64,000 bases of DNA from an uncultured Christensenellaceae bacterium (lineage in GTDB: Bacteria; Bacillota; Clostridia; Christensenellales; Pumilibacteraceae), in contig CAJULQ010000003.1 in the NCBI GenBank assembly GCA_910587595.1, forward strand, positions 26,730 to 90,729, read 5' to 3'. How positions within the stretch are numbered: the first letter of the stretch is position 1; each line of letters begins with the position of its first letter. Shown here piece after piece: positions 24,312 through 31,892 of this stretch. The notes under the pieces are model-generated. The model did no database searches, had not been told where the DNA came from, and worked only from the letters and a program-made list of their open reading frames with translations. A program made the position numbers and the translations under genes.

Positions 24312-25409
24312 ATGCTATTGTTAGACGAACAGAAACAGCGCCTTAAGGCGTTGAAAAACAAATTCGACGGTTGTTGCGAGGCGTTCAACGAGGACGAACT
24401 GCGCGGCAAATTGAACGAACTGACCGAGAAACAGCAAGACCCCGATTTATATAAAGATCTCAAACGGGCGCAATCCATAAACACCGAGGCAAAGTATGTG
24501 AGCGGTGTTTTAGACGATCTGAAAAGCAAGCGCGGCAAGATAGACGATATTGCCGAGTTTATCGCCATGGCCGAAAGCGAGAGCGACGAACAGCTTGTGG
24601 CCGAGGTGAACGAGGCGCTCTCTTCGGCCGAACAAGAGGTGGAAACGCTGCATCTCAAAACCTTATTAAAGGGCGAATACGACCACTACAACACCATACT
24701 TTCGTTGCATGCGGGCGCGGGCGGCACCGAGGCGCAAGACTGGACGCAAATGCTGTATCGCATGTACAAGATGTATTGCGACAAAAACGGCTTTTCGTAT
24801 GAAGAGCTCGACTATCTGCCCGGCGACGAGGCGGGCATAAAAAGCGTTACGTTCCGCGTATCGGGCGCGAACGCGTACGGCTATCTCAAGGCGGAAAAGG
24901 GGGTGCATCGTTTGGTGCGCATTTCGCCGTTCGACAGCAACGCGCGGCGACACACGAGTTTTGCCAGCTTGGAAGTGATGCCCGAAATAGAAGAAGACGA
25001 GAACATCAAAATAAACCCCGAAGATCTGCGCGTGGACACCTACCGTTCGGGCGGCGCGGGCGGCCAGCATATCAATAAAACGGACTCGGCCGTGCGCATC
25101 ACGCACATTCCCACCGGCATTGTGGTGCAGTGCCAAAACGAACGCAGTCAGATCCAAAACCGCGAAACGGCCATGAAAATGTTGCTCGGCAAATTGGTGG
25201 AACTGCGCGAGCGCGAACGCGAAGAAAAGGCCAACGCCATCAAGGGCGAAATGAAAAAAATAGAGTGGGGCAGTCAGATCCGCTCGTATGTGTTCCAACC
25301 GTACACCATGGTAAAAGATCACCGCACGGGCTACGAAAAGCCGGACGTGCAAGGGGTGATGGACGGCGACATCGCCGAATTTATTTTCGATTATTTGCGC
25401 AAGAGCTGA
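24312..25409 (+). CDS. prfB: Peptide chain release factor 2
   Basis: 365 residues from ATG 24312. The start is set by the TATACT 6 nt upstream and by homology (LLLDEQKQRLKALKNKFDG aligns with the usual RF2 N-terminus); a TTG/ATG start further upstream would fall before the promoter. The stop-codon recognition tripeptide SPF (205-207) and the catalytic GGQ (250-252) are intact. In most bacteria RF2 has an in-frame UGA at about codon 26 and a programmed +1 frameshift; here the corresponding segment (CCEAFNEDELRGKL) is read straight through. RF2 releases nascent chains at UGA and UAA. It is followed by tsaD with no gap. Confidence 0.95.
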   Translation: MLLLDEQKQRLKALKNKFDGCCEAFNEDELRGKLNELTEKQQDPDLYKDLKRAQSINTEAKYVSGVLDDLKSKRGKIDDIAEFIAMAESESDEQLVAEVNEALSSAEQEVETLHLKTLLKGEYDHYNTILSLHAGAGGTEAQDWTQMLYRMYKMYCDKNGFSYEELDYLPGDEAGIKSVTFRVSGANAYGYLKAEKGVHRLVRISPFDSNARRHTSFASLEVMPEIEEDENIKINPEDLRVDTYRSGGAGGQHINKTDSAVRITHIPTGIVVQCQNERSQIQNRETAMKMLLGKLVELREREREEKANAIKGEMKKIEWGSQIRSYVFQPYTMVKDHRTGYEKPDVQGVMDGDIAEFIFDYLRKS

Positions 25410-26480
25410 ATGTATACGCAAGAAATACAAGAAAAATGGCAAGCGTTACGCCATAAACCCGACGCGCTCGTTATGGGCGTGGAGTCTTCGTGCGACGAAA
25501 CGGCGGCGGCGGTGGTGCGCGGCGGCCGCGAGATACTTTCGAACGTGATCGCGTCGCAGATCGATATTCACAAGCGGTTCGGCGGCGTGGTGCCCGAAGT
25601 GGCCAGTCGCAACCATACGTTGGCTTTGCCCAACGTGATCGACGAGGCGCTCCGCGTAGCCGATGTGCAAGCGAGCGAATTGGACGCGGTGGCGGTAACG
25701 TTCGGCGCGGGATTGATCGGCGCGCTTTTGGTGGGGGTATCGTCGGCCAAAGCGTTTGCATACGCGATAAAAAAACCGCTTGTTGCCGTCAATCATATCG
25801 AGGCGCACGTGGCGGCCAACTATTTGGCCGATCCCGCGTTACAACCGCCTTTTACGGCGTTGGTGGCCAGCGGCGGCCACACGCTTTTGTTGGATATACC
25901 CGACTATAACGCGTACGTCGGCTTGGGCGGCACGTTAGACGACGCGCTGGGCGAGGCGTTCGACAAAGTGGCGCGCGTGCTCGGTCTGCCCTATCCCGGC
26001 GGCCCCAACGTGGAACGATTGGCGCGTCAAGGCAAAGCAAACATTGCTTTTTACAAGCACCCCAAAGGCGTGCGCAACGATCTGTCGGTGTCTTATTCGG
26101 GGCTTAAGACCGCGGTGGTCAACCATGTGCACACGTTGCGTCAAAAGGGCGAAAAAGTGCCCGTGGCCGACGTTTGCGCGTCGTTCACGGCGGCGGCGGT
26201 GGATTTGTTGGTGAAAACGGCGGTAGAGGCCGTGCGGCGGCAATGCAGACAAAAGCTTGTGTTGGCGGGCGGCGTGGCGGCCAACGGCTATTTGCGCGAT
26301 CGGTTGGCGGCGGCGGGCAAGGCGAACGGTTTTACCGTGCAATTTCCGCCTCCCGTGCTGTGCACCGACAACGCCGCCATGGTGGCGTCGCGCGCCTACT
26401 TTATGGCGCGGGCGGGGCTGGGGCTATCTGATCTGTCGCTCAATGCCCGTTCGCACATTCCGTTCGGAGGCGACCTATGA
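25410..26480 (+). CDS. tsaD: tRNA N6-adenosine threonylcarbamoyltransferase
   Basis: 356 residues starting on the base after the prfB stop. ASKHA fold with GVESSCDETAAAVV at residue 23, the metal-binding histidines His129 and His133 in NHIEAHVAANYL, and the phosphate loop ASGGHT. A terminal GVAANGYLRDRLAAAGK and a DNAAMVASRAYF acid site are present. The enzyme installs t6A37 in tRNAs reading ANN codons together with TsaB, TsaC and TsaE, none of which lies in this window. It overlaps mnmA by 4 nt, giving coupled translation. Confidence 0.96.
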   Translation: MYTQEIQEKWQALRHKPDALVMGVESSCDETAAAVVRGGREILSNVIASQIDIHKRFGGVVPEVASRNHTLALPNVIDEALRVADVQASELDAVAVTFGAGLIGALLVGVSSAKAFAYAIKKPLVAVNHIEAHVAANYLADPALQPPFTALVASGGHTLLLDIPDYNAYVGLGGTLDDALGEAFDKVARVLGLPYPGGPNVERLARQGKANIAFYKHPKGVRNDLSVSYSGLKTAVVNHVHTLRQKGEKVPVADVCASFTAAAVDLLVKTAVEAVRRQCRQKLVLAGGVAANGYLRDRLAAAGKANGFTVQFPPPVLCTDNAAMVASRAYFMARAGLGLSDLSLNARSHIPFGGDL

Positions 26481-27547
26481 AAAAGACGGTGGTGGTGGGC
26501 ATTTCGGGCGGCGTGGATTCGTCGGTGGCGGCCTACCTTCTCAAAGAACAAGGCTACAACGTGATCGGACTGTTCATGAACAATTGGGAAGAGGAGGACG
26601 AGGCCGACACGGCGTGTTCGTCCGCGTCCGATTGGCAAGACGCGCGGGCGGTGTGCGGCGCGCTCGGCATTCCCGTGTATGCCGTCAATTTTGCCGAGGA
26701 GTACCGCGAGCGCGTGTTTGCCTATTTTTTGGCGCAGTATAAAAAAGGGCGCACGCCCAACCCCGACGTGCTGTGCAATCGTGAAATAAAGTTCGGGCCG
26801 TTTGCCGCGTATGCCGCGCGTTTGGGCGCCGACTATATCGCCACGGGGCACTATTGCGCCGTGCGCAAAGCGACGGGCGGCGCGCAGCTGTGGGAGGCCG
26901 CCGACAAAACCAAAGATCAGTCGTACTTTCTCAACCAAGTGCGCTCCGAGCAATTGGAAAACGTGCTCTTTCCGCTGGCCGATCTTGCCAAAAGCGAAGT
27001 GCGCGCCATAGCCGAGCGGCACGGGTTGGTCACGGCCGAGAAAAAAGATTCCACCGGCATATGCTTTATCGGCGAACGCAATTTCAAGCGGTTTTTGTCT
27101 AAGTATTTGCCCGCGCAGGCGGGGGATATCGTGGACAAAAGCGGACGGGTGCTCGGCCGACACGACGGGCTGATGTATTATACCTTGGGGCAACGCCGCG
27201 GTTTGGGGATCGGCGGCATTGCGGGCGAAGAGCAAAACCGTTGGTTCGTGATTGAGAAAGATTTGGCGCACAACAAATTGGTGGTGCAAAACGGCGACGG
27301 CGAAGAACTGCTGTCGAGCGAGCTTGTCACCGACGGACTACACTGTATCGGCGCGCCGCCCGCGCAAAATACCTTTCGCGCGGCGGTGAAAACGCGATAC
27401 CGTCAGCCCGCGCAACCCGCCACCGTCACGCGCACGGCCGCGGGCGCGCACATCGTGTTCGACACGCCCCAACGCGCCGTAACGTCGGGGCAATATGCCG
27501 TTGTCTATTTGGGCGAACGCTGTTTGGGCGGCGGCGAGATCGTATAA
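26477..27547 (+). CDS. mnmA: tRNA-specific 2-thiouridylase
   Basis: 356 residues. The PP-loop GISGGVDSSVAAYLL stands at the start. The two active-site cysteines Cys100 (PDVLCNREIKFG) and Cys196 (STGICFIGE) are both present, and the C-terminal domain (LGQRRGLGIGG, ERCLGGGEIV) is complete. It introduces the 2-thio group at U34 of tRNA-Lys, -Glu and -Gln, using persulfide from a cysteine desulfurase not encoded here. It forms a three-gene translation-fidelity operon with prfB and tsaD, ending at a strong terminator. Confidence 0.96.
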   Translation: MKKTVVVGISGGVDSSVAAYLLKEQGYNVIGLFMNNWEEEDEADTACSSASDWQDARAVCGALGIPVYAVNFAEEYRERVFAYFLAQYKKGRTPNPDVLCNREIKFGPFAAYAARLGADYIATGHYCAVRKATGGAQLWEAADKTKDQSYFLNQVRSEQLENVLFPLADLAKSEVRAIAERHGLVTAEKKDSTGICFIGERNFKRFLSKYLPAQAGDIVDKSGRVLGRHDGLMYYTLGQRRGLGIGGIAGEEQNRWFVIEKDLAHNKLVVQNGDGEELLSSELVTDGLHCIGAPPAQNTFRAAVKTRYRQPAQPATVTRTAAGAHIVFDTPQRAVTSGQYAVVYLGERCLGGGEIV

Positions 27548-27577
27548 AAAAAGCAACTCGGTAAGAGTTGCTTTTTT
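27547..27577. terminator. Bidirectional terminator
   Basis: AAAAAAGCAACTC (27547-27559) and GAGTTGCTTTTTT (27565-27577) form a 13-bp stem. It overlaps the last base of the mnmA stop and separates mnmA from the convergent AraC-type gene. Confidence 0.92.
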
Positions 27578-27587
27578 GTGTGCGCCG

Positions 27588-28439
27588 TCACAGTTTGCCT
27601 TGCGGCGCCTCTTTGCGGTAATTGAGCCACATTTCTTTGGGCGTCATGCCGTACATCTTGCGGAATTCTTTGAAAAAGTTGGGGTAGTCGGTAAAGCCGC
27701 TTTTATACATGGCTTGCATGGGGCGTTCGCCGCCGAACAGCAAGGCTTGCGTAAGTTCCAAGCGGCGGCGCTTGATATATTGCATGATGGTGATATGCAT
27801 GTCTTTTTTGAAGATGTTGGCAATATACGATTCGTTGAATTTCAAAGTGGCCGCAATGGAGCGCACGTTCAGCTTTTCGGTGAGATGTTGGTGGATATAC
27901 GCCAAGATGTGCAACGTTATGTGATTCATGCGGCTGTCCACGTTCACCGTAACAAAAGTGAGCTTGTATAAAAGCATCAACAGTTGCATTACATACGTTT
28001 TTTCGAGCAAGCGGAATTCGTCCTCGCTGAAGATCGCGCCGTGGTGCGAAACGGCGTGAATGAGCGTTACGATCTCCGGAATGGTGTTGAGCGCAATAAC
28101 GCGGGGCGCAGACAGCAGAGCAAACACGGGGTGCTCACGCTGCTCTTCGGGAATATCGAACTGCATCAAAAGCCCGCGCACAATGGGGTTTTGCTCGTTG
28201 CACGCGTTCTTTTCCATGCGGTGGCGGTGTCCCGGCGGCACGATGATCAGCTCCGCAGATTGCAGTTCGTGCCGCTTATCTTCCACGGTGTAGCCGCAAT
28301 TTCCTTCCAACTTGATGAACAGCTCGTAAAAAGAATGCGTGTGCGTTCGTTCCGCATCTTCCGCGTCGATATCCGACGGGTATCTGGTAAAATATGTAAA
28401 ATTTACCATTTGTATATTTTTTTCTATATTTTCCAACAT
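27588..28439 (-). CDS. AraC-family transcriptional regulator
   Basis: 283 residues from ATG 28439; the longer reading frame starts before the promoter. An N-terminal cupin sensor is visible (HTHSFYELFIKLEGNCGY, ELIIVPPGHRHRMEK). The C-terminal double HTH is complete: NVRSIAATLKFNESYIANIF is the first helix-turn-helix and YKSGFTDYPNFFKEFRKMYG the second, followed by TPKEMW. Proteins of this kind bind an arabinose- or oligosaccharide-type ligand in the cupin and activate sugar genes. It is transcribed away from the glycoside gene cluster. No Shine-Dalgarno lies before the start, and the -10 ends 10 nt before it, so the leader is very short. Confidence 0.9.
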   Translation of the reverse strand: MLENIEKNIQMVNFTYFTRYPSDIDAEDAERTHTHSFYELFIKLEGNCGYTVEDKRHELQSAELIIVPPGHRHRMEKNACNEQNPIVRGLLMQFDIPEEQREHPVFALLSAPRVIALNTIPEIVTLIHAVSHHGAIFSEDEFRLLEKTYVMQLLMLLYKLTFVTVNVDSRMNHITLHILAYIHQHLTEKLNVRSIAATLKFNESYIANIFKKDMHITIMQYIKRRRLELTQALLFGGERPMQAMYKSGFTDYPNFFKEFRKMYGMTPKEMWLNYRKEAPQGKL

Positions 28440-28449
28440 ATTTATGTAT

Positions 28450-28478
28450 ATTTTAACGCATTTTTCAGCAAAATGCAA
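28450..28478 (-). promoter_or_regulatory. Promoter of the AraC-type gene
   Basis: TTGCAT (28478-28473) and TAAAAT (28455-28450) are 17 bp apart on the minus strand. Only 10 nt lie between the -10 and the ATG. Confidence 0.6.
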
Positions 28479-28523
28479 GTAAACGAACGCTATTTGGTAA
28501 TTTAACCTATTTTGTGTCGCATT

Positions 28524-28558
28524 AAAAAAGCGACCTCGTTTTTCGGGGTCGCTTTTTT
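28524..28558 (-). terminator. Terminator of the ArsR-type regulator gene
   Basis: AAAAAAGCGACC (28524-28535) pairs with GGTCGCTTTTTT (28547-28558), 15 nt after the stop of the upstream regulator on the minus strand. Confidence 0.9.
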
Positions 28559-28572
28559 GCCGTTTTTTTCGA

Positions 28573-29499
28573 TCAGTCGGCGTCGGGCGATTTTTCAAAC
28601 AGCATGTTTACCGAGATGCCTTGGTTGTAGTCGCCGAAGTGCTTGCCAAAGAGCGTAAGTCCGCCGCTGTTGGCGGCGTCTTTGGGCGAGGAGATCACAA
28701 ACGATATTTCCGAGTTGGGCGAAATTTGCAGTTGGTCTACCGTAACGTCCGAAATAGCGAACCCGTCGATAAACGTGCCTTGCGCGTTCACCGAAAGCAT
28801 TTTCATTTTGCCGTATTGTCCCAAATTGAGAAACCACCAATCGGGCGTGAAAAGGCCGCGACGGTCGTTGTATTCGCCGGGGGTGGTCCAAAAACCGAGC
28901 GGCACGCCGTTGATGGAAAAGTAGATGTCGGAGGGGTAGTGCGCCGAAAAGCCGGGCGCCTCGGACGCGATCTCAAACGAGATCTGCAGTTCGGTGAGTT
29001 TTTCGCCCGTGCGCAAGCTGTTGGGCAAGCGGTAGCGAAGATACCCGCTCGAAAACCACAGCGCGGCGGCGTTATACCGTTCGGGGTAAGAAAAGTAGCG
29101 CGGCTCGTCGAACTCGCCGATCACGCCGTCGGCCGTAACGATGCCGCACGTGGGCATGATCTCGTAGTCGGAAAACTGCCCTATATTCAGTTCGGTACTG
29201 TGGATATCGGTGGGCACCGCCTCTTTGTTCAGTTCCACCATGATCTTGTCGCAAGTGAGCGCGCAAATTTTTTTACTGCCGCGTATACCCGAGGCCGTTG
29301 TGATACTGATAAGACCCGCCTCGGACAGCTTTCTTATATGCATGGTCACCGCGCTGTTGGAAATGCCCAACTTCTTGGCAAAGGCATCGAGGTTGAGCTC
29401 GTTGTCGTCCATGATCATTTCGAGTATTTTTATACGCACGCCCGAGCTGAGCGCATCGAACACCTTTTTGCCGTCTTGCAATTGCCTAAAGTGTAGCAT
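28573..29499 (-). CDS. ArsR-type regulator with a large C-terminal ligand-like domain
   Basis: 308 residues, with AAGGAG before the ATG. Residues 1-90 form a winged helix: SSGVRIKILEMIMDDN, FAKKLGISNSAVTMHIRKL as the recognition helix, then GLISITTASG. The remaining 200 residues are strand-rich (YLRYRLPNSLRTGEKLTEL, then DIYFSINGVPLGFWTTPGEY) and have aromatic residues typical of a jelly-roll or concanavalin-like sugar-binding fold. Classical metal-binding cysteine motifs of ArsR are absent. It is divergent from the arabinan locus and its promoter contains a TTTAAC-N6-GTTAAA palindrome. It probably represses this locus and itself, relieved by a carbohydrate. Confidence 0.82.
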   Translation of the reverse strand: MLHFRQLQDGKKVFDALSSGVRIKILEMIMDDNELNLDAFAKKLGISNSAVTMHIRKLSEAGLISITTASGIRGSKKICALTCDKIMVELNKEAVPTDIHSTELNIGQFSDYEIMPTCGIVTADGVIGEFDEPRYFSYPERYNAAALWFSSGYLRYRLPNSLRTGEKLTELQISFEIASEAPGFSAHYPSDIYFSINGVPLGFWTTPGEYNDRRGLFTPDWWFLNLGQYGKMKMLSVNAQGTFIDGFAISDVTVDQLQISPNSEISFVISSPKDAANSGGLTLFGKHFGDYNQGISVNMLFEKSPDAD

Positions 29500-29531
29500 T
29501 GTTTTCTCCTTTCGGCATATAGTACTCTCTT

Positions 29532-29561
29532 ATTTTAACTTAAAAGTTAAATAAAAGTCAA
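29532..29561 (-). promoter_or_regulatory. Promoter with operator of the ArsR-type gene
   Basis: Minus-strand TTGACT (29561-29556) and TAAAAT (29537-29532) are 18 bp apart. The 18-bp palindrome TTTAAC-N6-GTTAAA (29534-29551) overlaps the -10 and spacer, consistent with autorepression. Confidence 0.75.
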
Positions 29562-29613
29562 TCGTCCTACGCGAAAAAAATGACTTTTCCGCCAATTATT
29601 TTTGAAAAAGGGG

Positions 29614-29642
29614 TTGACAAGCGCCAAAATATATGTTATTTT
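29614..29642 (+). promoter_or_regulatory. Promoter of the arabinanase gene
   Basis: TTGACA (29614-29619), 17 bp, TATTTT (29637-29642). A strong GGGAGG follows at 29683-29688 ahead of the ATG. Confidence 0.65.
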
Positions 29643-29693
29643 AATGTAAAGTAGAAATATTTAATATTTTCATAAAATAAACGGGAGGAAATA

Positions 29694-31757
29694 ATGGGCG
29701 CAGGAAAGATCGGACGGACATTGCTATGTTTGTTGATGGCCTTTGCCGTAACGGGTTGCGGCGGTGTGCGGCAAAACGATACGGGCAACGGTGCGGGGAA
29801 CGGCGAACGGCCGCCGAGCAACGTAACGGCCGATACCGAGGCGCCGCTTATTTTGCCCGAAAGCCTTAAAGGCACGATCGCGGCGGGCACCGCCATGCAA
29901 GTGCTTTTTTCGGTATCGGACGACCAAACCCCCGCAAGCGATATCTACACCGAGGTGATTGTGCTAAACGCGGCGGGCGTGAACGTTACGGCGTCTACCT
30001 ATACGGCGGATACGCAAACGTTTAAGGCAACGGCGGCGGGCACGTATAGCATCATCATAGAGGCATACGATCTTGCGGGCAATTGCGGCACGCTTACGCA
30101 CACGGTGGTGGTTACGCCGAGCAGTGTGTTGCCGCCCGAAAAGCCCGAGCCGGAGCCGGATACCCAAAAACCGCAGATTGTGTTGGGCACCATGGCCGAT
30201 ACCATCGAGCTGGGCGACTATCTCACGGTTCGCTTTACGGTGCGCGACGACCAAACCGAAGAAAGCGACATATACACGGAAGTGAAAATATTGACCGAAT
30301 CGGGAGCCGACGTGACAAAACAGACTTATTCCGCCACCACCAAACGTTTCACGCCCGCGGCGGCGGGCGCCTATCGCGTGCAGATTACGGCGCGCGACCT
30401 TGCGGGCAACGAGCAAACGGCAACGCACGCCGTGCGCGTGCTTTCCGCGGCGGCCGCGTTGCCGTCTAACCCCAATTTGCCCGCCGACCAAGCGTACGGC
30501 GACGTTTCGGTGCACGACCCGTCGGTGTTTTACGATCCCGTGGGCAAAAAGTATTACGCCTACGGCTCGCACTTTGCCGTTGCGTCTTCTACCGACATGA
30601 TGCGTTGGAATTTTGTTTCGGACACGCCGCAAGCCGTGTTCGGCAAGGCCGATTGGCGCAGCGTTTTGACCAAGGCGGCCGCGTTTGCGGGCGGCACGCA
30701 AAACACGTGGGCGCCCGACGTGGAGTATCACAACGGCAAATACTACATGTATTTTTCGCTGACGAGCGGGTTCGGCTCCAACAAATCGTTTATCGGCCGC
30801 GTGGCGTCCGATAGCCCTACCGGCCCGTTCGATCAAGACGAAACCATGATAATTACCAGCGACGGCAAAAGCGGCTCGCCCAACGCTATCGATCCCGAAC
30901 TGTTTTACGATAAAAACGGCGGACTATGGATGGTGTACGGCTCGTTCTTTACGGGCATTTACATGAAAGAACTGTATGCAAGCGGCAGTAATTGGGGATT
31001 GCCCAAAGAGAGCGGCTACGGCAAAAAGGTGTGGCTGGGCAGCGGCAACGGACCCGAAGGGCCGTTTGTATTCTACAACGAGCAAACCGACTACTACTAT
31101 TTGATTGCCAGCTACGGCGAACTTTCGCACAATTACAACATGTGCGTGGCGCGCAGTAAAAACCCCGACGGCCCGTATTTGGACGCGGCGGGGCGGGACG
31201 TGGCGCTCGTGCAAGGCGGCAACAAGCTGGCGGGCAATTACAAATTCGAGGGCGGGAAAACGTATGCCGCGCTCGGCCACAACTCGGTGTGCAAAACGGC
31301 GGACGGCAAATATTTGAACGTGTTCCACACGCGCTACGCTTTGGGCACGGCCGCCAATCCGGGCGCGCACAATTTGCGGGTGCACCAACTGTTTTTCGAT
31401 TACGACGGCTGGCCGGTGATGAGTCCTTCGCGCTATGCGGGCGAAACGGCGGGGCGCGTTACGGCGGCGCAAGCGGCGGGCAACTACGACGTGGTGGTGC
31501 ACTCGGCCGAGAAAAACGCCGACACGATCGTGGCGTCGGTGCCCTACACGTTACAGCAAGACGGACGCATCGCTATAAACGGCGTTGCGGCGGGCAGTTG
31601 GCAGTTAAAGAACGATAACCATATAACGCTGACCGTAAACGGTACGGCGTACAGCGGCGTTATCGTGCCGTCGTGGTGTTCGTATAAAAACAAAGCGGTG
31701 TTTGCCATTACCGCGCTTTCGGCCAACGGCGTGTCGCTGTGGGGCAACGGCGTGTAA
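29694..31757 (+). CDS. GH43 endo-alpha-1,5-L-arabinanase-type lipoprotein
   Basis: 687 residues, secreted and lipid-anchored (lipobox VTGC, Cys22). Two Ig-like modules (about 45-140 and 155-250), each with an APLIL/QKPQIV strand start and a YDLAGN/RDLAGN turn, are followed by the five-bladed GH43 propeller (about 265-585). Its catalytic residues are visible: Asp275 (SVHDPSVFY), Asp400 (AIDPELFY) and Glu455 (GPEGPFVF). A C-terminal beta domain with ITLTVNGTAYSGVIVPSW is like that of arabinanases (PF16369-type). It would hydrolyse arabinan outside the cell. It has its own promoter and ends 136 nt before the next promoter-bearing gene. Confidence 0.9.
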   Translation: MGAGKIGRTLLCLLMAFAVTGCGGVRQNDTGNGAGNGERPPSNVTADTEAPLILPESLKGTIAAGTAMQVLFSVSDDQTPASDIYTEVIVLNAAGVNVTASTYTADTQTFKATAAGTYSIIIEAYDLAGNCGTLTHTVVVTPSSVLPPEKPEPEPDTQKPQIVLGTMADTIELGDYLTVRFTVRDDQTEESDIYTEVKILTESGADVTKQTYSATTKRFTPAAAGAYRVQITARDLAGNEQTATHAVRVLSAAAALPSNPNLPADQAYGDVSVHDPSVFYDPVGKKYYAYGSHFAVASSTDMMRWNFVSDTPQAVFGKADWRSVLTKAAAFAGGTQNTWAPDVEYHNGKYYMYFSLTSGFGSNKSFIGRVASDSPTGPFDQDETMIITSDGKSGSPNAIDPELFYDKNGGLWMVYGSFFTGIYMKELYASGSNWGLPKESGYGKKVWLGSGNGPEGPFVFYNEQTDYYYLIASYGELSHNYNMCVARSKNPDGPYLDAAGRDVALVQGGNKLAGNYKFEGGKTYAALGHNSVCKTADGKYLNVFHTRYALGTAANPGAHNLRVHQLFFDYDGWPVMSPSRYAGETAGRVTAAQAAGNYDVVVHSAEKNADTIVASVPYTLQQDGRIAINGVAAGSWQLKNDNHITLTVNGTAYSGVIVPSWCSYKNKAVFAITALSANGVSLWGNGV

Positions 31758-31812
31758 AAAGGCATACGTTGCCCGTTTTCGGAAAAAAGCTAAACAAATT
31801 TGCAAAAGGGTA

Positions 31813-31875
31813 TTGACAAAGTCATATTTGTGTGCTATTATATAAATAAGTTTAATATTTAACAAATAAGTTAAA
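31813..31875 (+). promoter_or_regulatory. Promoter with downstream TTTAAC-N6-GTTAAA operator
   Basis: TTGACA (31813-31818), 17 bp, TATTAT (31836-31841). The 18-bp palindrome TTTAAC-N6-GTTAAA lies at 31858-31875, just after the likely start site. Its geometry is identical to the operator at 29534-29551 in the ArsR-type promoter. Confidence 0.8.
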
Positions 31876-31892
31876 TAATTAAGGAGGAAGGT

